From: Sporosarcina luteola
GTDB taxonomy: Bacteria > Bacillota > Bacilli > Bacillales_A > Planococcaceae
Assembly: GCF_023715535.1 (NCBI RefSeq)
Contig: NZ_JAMBOI010000001.1
Location: 1-64,000 of the forward strand
Reading direction: 5' to 3'
Length of the DNA: 64,000 nt
Below the pieces are notes generated by a model. That model worked only from the letters and a program-made list of their open reading frames with translations. It was not told where the DNA came from and did no database searches. Shown piece after piece: positions 17,484 through 26,830 of the stretch. The first letter of the stretch is position 1. Every line of letters starts with the position of its first letter. A program made the translations under genes and the position numbers.

Positions 17484-18947
17484 TCAAAGATCTTTCACTT
17501 TGAATTTCGTGTATTGATTTGTCATGGAAGCGAAGACGCCGAACAGGATGAAGTAGAACATCGTGTAGAGCTTCAGTTCCCATATATTATAGTAGAAGCC
17601 GGAGAAGCCTGTTGCAAACCAGAGCGCAATCATGAATTTGCCCATCGGTGTCTTCCGTTCCTTCCAGAATAGGTACAGCATGCCGAGCAGGAAGGCAGCG
17701 AATAGGATGACTCCGATGACTCCAGTCTCCGTGATGATCTGGATGTATTGGTTATCCGAATAGAAATACTTGCCTCCGTAAATATCAGAGCGGATGCCGT
17801 AATGGTCATAAATTGGCGAACCGTATGATAATGTCGCGGAACCGCCGAATGAACCGAATCCTGATCCGGCTATCGGATACTGCTTGAAGATTTCAAATCC
17901 TTTATTGATATAGAAGAAACGTCCGCTCTCAGTCATGAGTGCTAGGTTCTGTTGATCGAACGTCTCTCCGAAACGCCCAGCTATACTGCCCGTGTCCACT
18001 TCCTCCGGCTCAAATCCGAATTTTGCAACCAACTTAACGCCTAAGTTCACCGGGTAATAAATGAGTATGATCGATGCGACACCCGCGATGACGAGGCGTT
18101 TCAGCAAACGCCAATTCCGCGTCGTCAAGATGAAAATCGCTCCTAGGACGAACGCTGATATCCATGTTCCACGTGAATACGTCAAGATGAAAACTCCGAA
18201 GAAGAGCACTAAATTGATGTTCAAAAACCATTTATACTTTTCGCCCTTGTAAACATGCTGTAGGAAAAGCAACGACATAATTCCGAACAACAACAGTAGC
18301 GCCAGCGAGTTCGGATTGCCAGGCAAACCGTAAATCCGGACAAAATTTGTTGCGCTTAACGTCTTGTATTTCCAAACGTCCGGCAATAACAGCTGTCGCA
18401 TGGAAAGCTTTTCAATGAGGCCGTGGATGCATGATATCATACTAGTCCACACCGTGACCCACGCAAGTCTCTTCAACCAATCATCAGGTAAAACCATTCT
18501 AGAGATGATGTAATAGAGCAAATACATAATGACGAATGTCCGCACTTGGAAAATGACAGCCGCGGGCAGAACGTCTTGGACCAATCCACTGATTGATCCG
18601 GCAATAAGTAAAGCGAAAAACGCCCATTCAAACCATTTGAATGAAAACAACGTCTTCCAATTACGTCCGCTTGAAATGACAATCTTGACGAACGCAATGA
18701 AAGTGATCAGATCCCCGACGAGCTTCAAGCCCGGGTTCACTTCCACGAGCAATGGACGGATGCTTACATAGATGACGAGAAACAGCAGACTTTGCTGCGG
18801 CCTGAAAAATGCAAAGAGAACAAAAAACAATGAAGTCGCGACGAGTGCAATGGACGAAGGAAGGAAAAGCGCGACCACGACGATCGCCAATGCGACTAGA
18901 AAATAAACTGTATCTTTTTCCTTCAATTTGTTTGTAAGTGTTGTCAT
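17484..18947 (-). CDS. O-antigen ligase / polymerase-like membrane protein
   Basis: A polytopic membrane protein with about ten to twelve hydrophobic segments. A large extracellular loop lies in the second half, around PIAGSGFGSFGGSATLSYG, as in the Wzy_C family that ligates or polymerises surface glycans. I start it at the ATG at 18947, which has GAAAGGG eleven bases upstream; a GTG 21 bases earlier lacks a ribosome site. It is single between SLH genes and csaB, so attachment or polymerisation of the wall or S-layer glycan is possible. The acceptor cannot be told from sequence. Confidence 0.78.
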   Translation of the reverse strand: MTTLTNKLKEKDTVYFLVALAIVVVALFLPSSIALVATSLFFVLFAFFRPQQSLLFLVIYVSIRPLLVEVNPGLKLVGDLITFIAFVKIVISSGRNWKTLFSFKWFEWAFFALLIAGSISGLVQDVLPAAVIFQVRTFVIMYLLYYIISRMVLPDDWLKRLAWVTVWTSMISCIHGLIEKLSMRQLLLPDVWKYKTLSATNFVRIYGLPGNPNSLALLLLFGIMSLLFLQHVYKGEKYKWFLNINLVLFFGVFILTYSRGTWISAFVLGAIFILTTRNWRLLKRLVIAGVASIILIYYPVNLGVKLVAKFGFEPEEVDTGSIAGRFGETFDQQNLALMTESGRFFYINKGFEIFKQYPIAGSGFGSFGGSATLSYGSPIYDHYGIRSDIYGGKYFYSDNQYIQIITETGVIGVILFAAFLLGMLYLFWKERKTPMGKFMIALWFATGFSGFYYNIWELKLYTMFYFILFGVFASMTNQYTKFKVKDL

Positions 18948-19064
18948 TAACAATAAAACCCTTTCCACGAATGATCTTCAATAAGGTATATGGGCATGAC
19001 CCTTTGTCATTATAGCATCTTATACGACGTTACGGTTTACTGTTTAGTTGCATTTTCAAAAAAA

Positions 19065-19083
19065 TCGACACAAGCTTGTCGAA
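19065..19083. promoter_or_regulatory. Inverted pair of Spo0A-box-like heptamers
   Basis: TCGACA (19065-19070) and TGTCGA (19077-19082) form an inverted repeat with six bases between. The right half reads TTGTCGAAAAA, close to the Spo0A box consensus (TGTCGAA). It lies between the divergent ligase-like gene and the SLH glucosaminidase gene. Binding is inferred from the motif only. Confidence 0.4.
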
Positions 19084-19222
19084 AAACCCCGTTTTATCAC
19101 TTCTTGTAATTCATCTCGACAATATATTTCTTCCAAAACGGAAATTCACACCAAATTACACCTTATTATTTAATAAAAAATCTGATAGTATAATAGAAGA
19201 TGTACATGAAGGAGGTTTATTG

Positions 19223-21217
19223 GTGAAAAAAATTATAACTTTTGCCTTAGTTATGCTGATGATGTTTACTCCTCTGTTCCATAATCCGGTGGAAGCGAGC
19301 ACTATCAAAGGACACCAGATGGAAACAGAGTTGAATTATTGGATTCAGAAAGACGTCATTCGGACAGACAGCAAATTTAATCCGAATAAAGCTGTCACTC
19401 GGGGCGAGTTTGCTTCCTATCTCGCCCGCGCCTTGGAATTGCCCACTTCGACAAAATATACGTTTAAAGATTTGAAGGCGAATTCCGGCTTGACGATTGA
19501 AATCCAAAATGCTGCTGGCGCTGGATTGCTTTCCGGCTATCCTGACGGCACGTTCAAACCGAATGAAAAGATTACACGCCAACATATGGCGGGAATGATA
19601 TACAAAGCATTCCGTTATATGGATCTTCCTATTCAAAAGACAAATTTCACGTTCAAAGACACGAATAAGATTTCGGCTAATTTCCGTGACGCAGTCTCGG
19701 CAGCAGTCTACCTGGGCATTATCCGCGGAGACCATCAGAAAAACGGAGTTTATTTCAAACCGCAAGATAACGCGACAATCGCGCATGCAGCCGCATTCCT
19801 GTTCAGGATGAATGCAGCAGCAGAGCTTTTGAAGCCAACTGAACCGACAAATCCGTCCGACCCTGAAACACCTGATGTAGACCCTGAAATCTACAAGGTC
19901 AGTTCTGTTTCAAATGGACAAGTCAACCCGACACCCGCAATATACAAGACCTATGAAGATGCATTGGCAGTCTACAATGCATCTTCATCCATTCAGGTCA
20001 TCCAAAAAGGAAGCGACATCATTAAGATGAAAGCGGGTCGTGCGTTCGGTGCGAATAACTCGAAGAACTATACATCCTTTTACAGCGATAAGTCATTGCG
20101 GAATGAAGTGACGTATATTACTAGAGGCCGTGAAATGAAATACATCGGCAGCGGTGCGGAATATGTAATCGTTGAGTTTGCAGGATCGACATTCTATGCA
20201 AAACATAACGAGGTCGACCTCGTCCCGACAGAACTTGTCACCGGCTCCGATTACTATGAAGTGATCAATGGCGTTTTGGTTCACTCAACTTATGATAATT
20301 TGAACAAAACAAGAGGCGTCTATAACGTTGGACCTGCAGGACCTGGGATGCCGAACGGCAAGAAATACACGAGTTTTGACGGCGTCCATTTCACGGAGTC
20401 CGGAACGAAGAATGTGATCACCTATTACCCATACTTTCAATTCCAATCCGTAAGGCAGCCAACATCCTATACGGCAGCGGAGCTTAATTCCTACATCGAT
20501 TGGGCACTCCGAGACCGTGAAAGTACAGGACATGCCCGTTACAAAAATGCGTCAGTCAACTCGAAGCTGATTGGATTAGGCGAATATTTGAAGTCCATCG
20601 AAGAGACATACCGTGTAAACGCGATGTTCATCCTCGCGACTGCAATCCATGAAAGTGACTATGGCATCAGTCCCAATGCACAAACTAAGAATAATATCTT
20701 CGGAATCAGAGTCTTTGATTCTTCCCCTGAAATGGGAGAAGTGTATGCGACTCCTGAAAATAGCGTCAATGCTTTCATCCAACGCTATATCAACTTGAAT
20801 TATGCAAACCCGCTTGGCGCTCATGCGAACGGCGCGGTACCAGGCAATAAAGCGGTCGGCATCAACGTAAGATACGCATCCGATCCGAACTGGGGAAGTA
20901 AAATTGCAAATCATATGTGGATGATGGACAAATTCCTCGGAGGACGCGACTATAAGCAGGTACAATTAGGCAGCATCAATTTTACCGGCAAAGAAGGCGT
21001 CAACGTAAGAACGAGCCCTGAAGTTCGTTCTGACAATAAACTATTTACCTACAAACCGAAAGATCCCGGCTTAAACGCGGCATTCGGCTATCCGGTCGTC
21101 ATTGTCGAAGAAGTTGCTGGAAACGACGGATATGTATGGTATAAAATATTAGCAGACATCAACCCACCGTCCGATTATGGATGGATCCGATCCGACCTTG
21201 TGAACAAGATTAAATAA
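19223..21217 (+). CDS. SLH-anchored N-acetylglucosaminidase (autolysin)
   Basis: A secreted peptidoglycan hydrolase of 664 residues. The start is GTG at 19223 with AAGGAGG seven bases upstream; a TATAAT at 19189-19194 lies above it, so the longer frame from 19076 is not the gene. After a signal peptide come three SLH repeats (about 30-205), then a linker rich in T, P and D. The C-terminal half carries a glucosaminidase domain with the catalytic glutamate in ILATAIHESDYG, as in LytD/LytG-like enzymes, and ends in an SH3-like domain with GVNVRTSP. It would cut the glycan between GlcNAc and MurNAc at the surface where SLH proteins bind. Confidence 0.88.
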   Translation: MKKIITFALVMLMMFTPLFHNPVEASTIKGHQMETELNYWIQKDVIRTDSKFNPNKAVTRGEFASYLARALELPTSTKYTFKDLKANSGLTIEIQNAAGAGLLSGYPDGTFKPNEKITRQHMAGMIYKAFRYMDLPIQKTNFTFKDTNKISANFRDAVSAAVYLGIIRGDHQKNGVYFKPQDNATIAHAAAFLFRMNAAAELLKPTEPTNPSDPETPDVDPEIYKVSSVSNGQVNPTPAIYKTYEDALAVYNASSSIQVIQKGSDIIKMKAGRAFGANNSKNYTSFYSDKSLRNEVTYITRGREMKYIGSGAEYVIVEFAGSTFYAKHNEVDLVPTELVTGSDYYEVINGVLVHSTYDNLNKTRGVYNVGPAGPGMPNGKKYTSFDGVHFTESGTKNVITYYPYFQFQSVRQPTSYTAAELNSYIDWALRDRESTGHARYKNASVNSKLIGLGEYLKSIEETYRVNAMFILATAIHESDYGISPNAQTKNNIFGIRVFDSSPEMGEVYATPENSVNAFIQRYINLNYANPLGAHANGAVPGNKAVGINVRYASDPNWGSKIANHMWMMDKFLGGRDYKQVQLGSINFTGKEGVNVRTSPEVRSDNKLFTYKPKDPGLNAAFGYPVVIVEEVAGNDGYVWYKILADINPPSDYGWIRSDLVNKIK

Positions 21218-21220
21218 GAA

Positions 21221-21255
21221 AAATCCCGTACTGAAGAATTCTCAGTACGGGATTT
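21221..21255. terminator. Bidirectional terminator between convergent SLH genes
   Basis: AAATCCCGTACTGA (21221-21234) pairs with TCAGTACGGGATTT (21242-21255), with A and T runs on the proper sides for both directions. It ends the glucosaminidase gene and the SLH lipoprotein gene. Confidence 0.95.
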
Positions 21256-21261
21256 TTTTCG

Positions 21262-23526
21262 TTATAGTGCATCTGTATGTTCAACGCCTGCCGGCAATAA
21301 TTCCGGCATGCCGATGCGGTCTAGGCCTTCTTTGATTTTCGTCGTGTAGCCTTTATTATTTTTATCCATATAGCCCGCCTTTGAAATGATCATCTTTTCA
21401 AGGACTGCAGTCTTCGAAGGATCGATTTCAGACCACATTTCATAAGAATGGATGAGATCCTCCAATGTCAAATGCACGTAATCCTCTCCGACAAATGTAC
21501 GGTCAGGCGATATTTTATACCAAATATCCCCATTCGGCCGAATCCATTTATTCACATCCTTCTCAAGGGCGGATTGGATACTTTCAGCCGTTTGCAAGTA
21601 CACGGGATCACCAAGTTCCTTATAGGCAAGCAAGAGGATATTCATTCCTCCGAGCAAGTGGTTCATCGAGCTGTGCGTCTTCACGTTTTGCTTTGAAGGG
21701 AAATAATCCTGGATGTAAAACGAGTTGGAATCCACTCTGATGATATTGCCTTTCCCTTTTTGGGATACGAGCAGATCTGCATAGTTTTTCAATCCAAGCG
21801 TATAATCGTCATGCCCGAACGCCTTTCCTCCGTTATAAAGGAAGAGAGCAATCTGTTCGTTGAATCGCGTATCCACGAATGGAGCCGTAATGCCGAACAG
21901 GTTTTTCAAGTACGTACTCGTCACTTCAGTTTCCCAATACGTGCGCTCGCCCCGGAAAATATCGAGGTTTGCAAATGAATTGAATAGCAGGCTTTCAAAA
22001 TAGCGTTCTTTCGTTTGATTGTACATCGCCATCGTACGGTCCTCTTTTACGAGGAGCAAGTTGCGGCCATAGCCCCGTCCTGATTTCGGCATCGGCTCGA
22101 TGGTTGTCGCCATTTTGTTGTATGGACCATTCGCTGTATACCATTTGTTGCGCTTCTTATAGTATGTGGCTGATTCAAGCATCCACCGATCCATGCTTTG
22201 ATGGTTGGAGAAAAGCAGTTCATCGGAAACGAGAAGCCATTGATCGACAATGTCATACCCTCTTGACTTCAATGTATAGACGGAAAGCTGTGTATCCCCA
22301 AGAAGGATTCCGCTGAATGACTCACTTTCATCCATCAATTCACGTGTATGGCTGCTTGCGCCGTTTGGATACGTTTGTGTCAGCTCTCTCGATCGGTACG
22401 CTTTCCCGATCATCCGCTGCGCCTTATCCCCTTCGGCAGATGTCTTTTCAAAGACGCCGGTCGGATATGTTGTTAGATCGAAACCGAATGTGCCGTCCGA
22501 CTCTTTTTTAATCGGATAGCGGCTGTACTCACGCAAAATGCCTTTTTCTACATTGCTTTCAGTCTGAATGACATCAATTGTGATCGGCATCCGTTGAGGG
22601 TTTCTCAGTTCCGTGAAAATGAAATAATCGCCATTTTCAAGCTGTCGTTTTGTAACATTTACAACAGCAGGTGATAGGCCGCCAACTTTATACGTATAAG
22701 TGATATCCGTTGAATGGGCGTGCTTTCTCGTCTTTTCACCCGCGAATTGCAAGTAGTTATTAGAACGGAGATATGTTTTATCCCCTTCTGTAATCGGCAC
22801 TTCTACAAAATTCTGTTCGTGACGAACCGTTTCATAGTTTCCAAGCATCGGCGGTTTATTGAAGACAATTTCTTGACCCTCTTCAATTTTCCCCGTTTGC
22901 ACCATCGCACGATGAAGGAATACAACGTAAGTTGCGCGATTCACCGCAGTTTTCGGATCGAACGTGCCATCTTCTTTACCAGTCGTGATCCCGTGCTGCG
23001 CTAGAATTCTAACGCCATCTTTATGCGATGCGCTGATCCGGTTTTCATCCTTGAATCGGATGTCTTCACCCGTATCCTGCAAGTCGAAGGCACGTACGAT
23101 GACCGTCGCCATCTGTTCACGTGTCAATGAATCCGCGACACCGAATGTGCCGTCCTCTTTTCCAAGGAAGATTTCAGCTTTGTACGTCGACATCGCCCCT
23201 TTTAGATGGGAGGACTTGCTGCTGACATCCTTGAAAATCGGTTCATATGGCGCGTCGGGTAATTGAAGCGCGCTTGATAAGAGATTCGCCGCCTGACCAC
23301 GTGATACTTCAAGCGCCGGTCTGAACTGCTTGTCCGGGTAGCCATTAATGATTCCCATATCGACAAGCTGCGTGACTTCGTTTTTAGCCCAAAACTCATT
23401 ATGTATATCAGAAAAGTTCTGATCCATCGCTATTGTATTTGCATCTGTCTGGCTGCAGCCGAATAGCACTAGCGCCAAGGACATCACGCTCGCAAGCACG
23501 GCAGTCGTCATTTTATTTTTTGTCAC
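21262..23526 (-). CDS. SLH-domain lipoprotein with epimerase/lyase-like C-terminus
   Basis: A 754-residue surface protein. The start is GTG at 23526, with AGGAGG upstream. A lipoprotein signal ends L-F-G-C (C24), so the chain is lipid-anchored. Three SLH repeats follow (about 38-210), marked by VSRGQA, LTREQM and VNRATY. The middle is beta-rich and unassigned. The last 200 residues are helical with LLGGMNILLLAYKELGDPVY and a WIRPNGDIWYKISP block; this is reminiscent of the alpha/alpha-toroid of glucuronyl C5-epimerases and polysaccharide lyases. That likeness is only by eye. Holding both a lipid anchor and SLH repeats is unusual. Confidence 0.7.
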   Translation of the reverse strand: MTKNKMTTAVLASVMSLALVLFGCSQTDANTIAMDQNFSDIHNEFWAKNEVTQLVDMGIINGYPDKQFRPALEVSRGQAANLLSSALQLPDAPYEPIFKDVSSKSSHLKGAMSTYKAEIFLGKEDGTFGVADSLTREQMATVIVRAFDLQDTGEDIRFKDENRISASHKDGVRILAQHGITTGKEDGTFDPKTAVNRATYVVFLHRAMVQTGKIEEGQEIVFNKPPMLGNYETVRHEQNFVEVPITEGDKTYLRSNNYLQFAGEKTRKHAHSTDITYTYKVGGLSPAVVNVTKRQLENGDYFIFTELRNPQRMPITIDVIQTESNVEKGILREYSRYPIKKESDGTFGFDLTTYPTGVFEKTSAEGDKAQRMIGKAYRSRELTQTYPNGASSHTRELMDESESFSGILLGDTQLSVYTLKSRGYDIVDQWLLVSDELLFSNHQSMDRWMLESATYYKKRNKWYTANGPYNKMATTIEPMPKSGRGYGRNLLLVKEDRTMAMYNQTKERYFESLLFNSFANLDIFRGERTYWETEVTSTYLKNLFGITAPFVDTRFNEQIALFLYNGGKAFGHDDYTLGLKNYADLLVSQKGKGNIIRVDSNSFYIQDYFPSKQNVKTHSSMNHLLGGMNILLLAYKELGDPVYLQTAESIQSALEKDVNKWIRPNGDIWYKISPDRTFVGEDYVHLTLEDLIHSYEMWSEIDPSKTAVLEKMIISKAGYMDKNNKGYTTKIKEGLDRIGMPELLPAGVEHTDAL

Positions 23527-23584
23527 TTCTTTTCAACCTCCTAAACTTCTAGAATCTTGTCCTATCATACCACACAAATCGACA

Positions 23585-23610
23585 CAAAAACCCCCTAGTT
23601 TTTAGGAGGT
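23585..23610 (-). terminator. Terminator after the unknown gene at 23635
   Basis: CCCCCTA and TAGGAGG form a short stem; on the minus strand GGGGG is followed by TTTTTG. It lies 25 bases past the stop. Confidence 0.75.
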
Positions 23611-23634
23611 CATAGGTGCTTTCTTGTTTTTCAA

Positions 23635-24600
23635 TTAGACAATGCTATACTTCCGTTCTTCTGCCTGTTGATTCAGACGGTCCCGCAAAGCATCGCTAGA
23701 CGATTGTGCTTCGGGCCGTTCTTTCTTTTCAAATAGCTCCGATGCAAGATTGACTGTGCTGAACTGGCGAGCGAACTGCTCCATTTTTGCGACTGTCGCT
23801 TCGGTAAGTGCGGATGATGCTTGCTCCACAATTCCGACGTTTACCGCTTGATCATTTTGTTGAGGAACTTGGTGTTTCGCTTCTTCAATAATTGACGGTT
23901 GTACCGGTATTGTATTGAATGAAGAGGATGCGACATTCCGCTCATAAGCGCCTTTATTGATGGATGCTGCAATTTTCGCGATATCCGGCCGATATTCTTG
24001 CACAGCTTCCAACGCAAAAGCCATTTCGTTCGGATGATCCGCGAAATAAGGGTTTTCATACCAATATTGATCTTCGAAGCGCCCTTGTGACGCGGCAAGT
24101 GAATTATTGTACGGCGAATTGTACCAGTCACTCGATGGCTTCGAAATGCCATGAGCTGCTGCCAATTTAGGGTCTTGGGCGAATGCAATGACGTGCGGTA
24201 CTTCTCCCGGAGCGTTTTTGAAATCTGTAATAAGCTCATCCAGACGTGCTTTCCGTTTCGCGATTTCCGCCTGATCGCCTGACTGGACCGCCTCTTTCAA
24301 TGAACGGTTTTGCACATCGATGAGGTTGCCGTAATACAGCTTATTCTGCTTCATTTCACCGCCGACTTTGTCGTACCAGGCTGGATGCTGTTTTGCTTGA
24401 AATTGATGGTAGTCTGACCAATCATTCGTGCGCACCGCTTCAAGGATCAGCGAGTTGCGGCCTTGGTTCACTGCAGCCAACGGATTAATCGCGGCCGCTT
24501 CCTTGCCCCATACTTTCCGCCAACCGTCACCCGTTGTGCTGTTGACATCCTTTACTTGCATCGAGAAGGATTGCCGGTCATTCAATACGGAAACAAACAC
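23635..24600 (-). CDS. Conserved-looking protein of unknown function
   Basis: I do not recognise this 321-residue protein. It has no signal peptide or membrane segment. It is rich in Q, N, A and charged residues, with a helical look, and includes a tryptophan- and tyrosine-rich middle (SDWYNSPYNN, QYWYENPYF). The last 100 residues are low in hydrophobic residues and probably flexible. It starts at GTG 24600 after AAGGGG. It stands alone with its own terminator between the surface genes and leuD. The sequence suggests a cytoplasmic or secreted-without-signal protein; Bacillales proteins of the DUF4885 type are one comparison to test. Confidence 0.6.
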   Translation of the reverse strand: MFVSVLNDRQSFSMQVKDVNSTTGDGWRKVWGKEAAAINPLAAVNQGRNSLILEAVRTNDWSDYHQFQAKQHPAWYDKVGGEMKQNKLYYGNLIDVQNRSLKEAVQSGDQAEIAKRKARLDELITDFKNAPGEVPHVIAFAQDPKLAAAHGISKPSSDWYNSPYNNSLAASQGRFEDQYWYENPYFADHPNEMAFALEAVQEYRPDIAKIAASINKGAYERNVASSSFNTIPVQPSIIEEAKHQVPQQNDQAVNVGIVEQASSALTEATVAKMEQFARQFSTVNLASELFEKKERPEAQSSSDALRDRLNQQAEERKYSIV

Positions 24601-24743
24601 TCGAACACCCCTTGTTTAAAATAGTATCTATGTCATTGACAAAATTCAGTACGTTTTTCTCTATTGTACACTATTTCGACAGGAGTAGACAGATAATATA
24701 ATAGATTCAATGAGAACCTTTTTAGGAGAACGAGAACTCCATT

Positions 24744-24778
24744 AAAAAATCCACCTCCCGTTTGATGGAAAGGTGGAT
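24744..24778 (-). terminator. Terminator of the ilv-leu operon
   Basis: ATCCACCT and AGGTGGAT pair with an inner loop; the minus strand continues TTTTTTAATG. It lies just past the leuD stop. Confidence 0.88.
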
Positions 24779-24784
24779 CGATAG

Positions 24785-25369
24785 TTAAGCATGCTGTTTT
24801 TCGTATGCGGCGATTTGCTCTTCATATTGGAACGTCAACGAAATTTCGTCCCATCCATTCAATAACATCTGCTTGTAATACGGGTCGATGTCGAATGTAT
24901 ATGTTTTCCCGTCTTCGCCTATTACCGTCTGCTGTTCAAGATCGATTTCCAATGTATAAGGAGCGGTCTCGCCTTTGGTTAAAAGCTCTTCGACCTCCTC
25001 AATACGAAGCCGGATCGGCAGGATGCCATTCTTGAAGCAGTTATTATGGAAAATATCCGCAAACGACGGAGCAATGACGACTTCGAATCCATAGTCCAGG
25101 ATTGCCCACGGCGCATGCTCCCTGGAGGATCCGCACCCGAAGTTGTCATGGGCGACGAGGATCTTGGATTCTTTAAACCGGTCTTCATTCAGGACAAATT
25201 CTTTGTTTTCCGTACCGTCCGCCTGGAATCGCCAATGGTGGAAAAGGTATTTTCCGAAGCCGGTCCGTTCGATACGCTTCAGGAATTCCTTTGATATGAT
25301 TTGGTCCGTATCAACATTTTTTCGATTCAAAGGCGTTATGACGCTGCGCACTTCATTGATCGGTTTCAT
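24785..25369 (-). CDS. leuD: 3-isopropylmalate dehydratase small subunit
   Basis: Small subunit of the isomerase that converts 2-isopropylmalate to 3-isopropylmalate in leucine synthesis. The swivel-domain signature NFGCGSSREHAPWAI is present near residues 68-82, and length (194) is normal. AGAAAGGATG precedes the ATG. It follows leuC after 32 bases and is last in the ilv-leu operon, before the terminator at 24744. Identity is secure from motif and context. Confidence 0.97.
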   Translation of the reverse strand: MKPINEVRSVITPLNRKNVDTDQIISKEFLKRIERTGFGKYLFHHWRFQADGTENKEFVLNEDRFKESKILVAHDNFGCGSSREHAPWAILDYGFEVVIAPSFADIFHNNCFKNGILPIRLRIEEVEELLTKGETAPYTLEIDLEQQTVIGEDGKTYTFDIDPYYKQMLLNGWDEISLTFQYEEQIAAYEKQHA

Positions 25370-25401
25370 GGAATCATCCTTTCTTCATCGAGCTTTGTTC
25401 A

Positions 25402-26811
25402 TTAAGCGTGGGCCAATTTCATTGTACGAACGTCTGTAAAATGTCCGGAAATCGCTGCAGCCGCCGCCATTGCAGGACTCATCAGATGGGTGCGGGAGCC
25501 CGCCCCTTGCCTGCCTTCAAAGTTCCGGTTCGATGTTGAAGCGCATCTCTCGCCAGCCGGTACGACGTCATCGTTCATCGCGAGGCACATGCTGCAGCCC
25601 GATTCGCGCCATTCGAATCCGGCTTCGAGGAACACTTTATCCAAACCTTCCTCTTCTGCCTGCCGTTTCACCTTGCGCGAACCAGGAACAACGATTGCCG
25701 TCACATTCGGATGCACTTTCTGCCCTGCGATCACTTCAGCTGCGGCCCGTAGATCGCTCAAGCGGGCGTTCGTGCAAGAGCCGATAAATACGTGCTGGAT
25801 TTCAATTGAAGAAAGTGGAGTCCCTTCTTCGAGCCCCATATAGGCGAGCGCTTTTTTCAACGCTTCCTTATCGGATTCATCCGCAAAATCTTCCGAGGAC
25901 GGCACATTTGCGCTGATGCCAGACCCCATCGAAGGATTTGTGCCCCAAGTGATAAACGGCTCAATTTCATTAGCATCGATTTCAAGAACTGTATCGTATG
26001 CCGCCCCTTCGTCAGTTGCCAATGAAAGCCATTCTTCCGCAGCCTCATCAAACGCTTCGCCCTCGGGGACATGACGACGCCCTCTCAAGTACTCGATCGT
26101 CGTCTCGTCCGGGCTGATCAAACCGGCTTTCGCTCCTGCTTCAATGGACATATTGCAAATCGTCATCCGTTCCTCCATCGTCATGGAGCGGATTGCTTCG
26201 CCTGTATACTCAGCGATATGCCCCGTTCCGACGTCAATGCCGAATTTAGCGATAATGGCTAGAATGACGTCTTTCGCAGTAACGCCGAATCCGAGTTTGC
26301 CATTGATCCGAATTTCCATCGTTTTCGGTTTTGATTGCCAAAGCGTCTGTGTCGATAGGACGTGCTCGACCTCGCTCGTGCCGATTCCGAATGCGATGGC
26401 TCCGAATGCGCCATGTGTAGATGTATGGCTATCCCCGCAGACAATCGTCTTACCGGGCTGCGTCAAACCGAGTTCAGGACCGATAATATGGACGATCCCC
26501 TGGTCCGGATGCTCCATATCGGCAAGCTCAATGCCAAACTCCTCGCAATTTTTCTCCAATGTCGTGATCTGCTTTTTAGCAATCGGATCGTTGATGATCG
26601 GCAAATTCCGGGTCGGAACGTTATGATCCATCGTCGCGAAGCAGAGATCGGGGCGCCGCACTTTCCGCCCCGCCAGCCGCAAGCCTTCAAACGCTTGAGG
26701 TGAAGTCACTTCATGCAATAAATGAAGGTCGATATATAAGAGGTCAGGTTTCCCCTGTTCTTCGTATACGATATGCTGCTCCCAAATTTTTTCGATGATC
26801 GTCTTAGGCAT
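25402..26811 (-). CDS. leuC: 3-isopropylmalate dehydratase large subunit
   Basis: Large aconitase-type subunit holding the 4Fe-4S cluster. The cluster cysteines lie in [13 protein letters not shown] and in [11 protein letters not shown]. The start is the ATG at 26811, giving M-P-K-T-I-I-E-K, with GGAAGGAGA seven bases upstream. Longer frames would overlap leuB and lack a ribosome site. The product of 469 residues is the usual length. It lies 19 bases after leuB and works with LeuD. Confidence 0.97.
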   Translation of the reverse strand: MPKTIIEKIWEQHIVYEEQGKPDLLYIDLHLLHEVTSPQAFEGLRLAGRKVRRPDLCFATMDHNVPTRNLPIINDPIAKKQITTLEKNCEEFGIELADMEHPDQGIVHIIGPELGLTQPGKTIVCGDSHTSTHGAFGAIAFGIGTSEVEHVLSTQTLWQSKPKTMEIRINGKLGFGVTAKDVILAIIAKFGIDVGTGHIAEYTGEAIRSMTMEERMTICNMSIEAGAKAGLISPDETTIEYLRGRRHVPEGEAFDEAAEEWLSLATDEGAAYDTVLEIDANEIEPFITWGTNPSMGSGISANVPSSEDFADESDKEALKKALAYMGLEEGTPLSSIEIQHVFIGSCTNARLSDLRAAAEVIAGQKVHPNVTAIVVPGSRKVKRQAEEEGLDKVFLEAGFEWRESGCSMCLAMNDDVVPAGERCASTSNRNFEGRQGAGSRTHLMSPAMAAAAAISGHFTDVRTMKLAHA

Positions 26812-26830
26812 AGTAATTTCTCCTTCCGTT

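Noticed and set aside
19076-19222. N-terminal extension of the SLH glucosaminidase
   Set aside because: A TATAAT at 19189 and a strong ribosome site at 19209-19215 place the start at GTG 19223, directly before the signal peptide.
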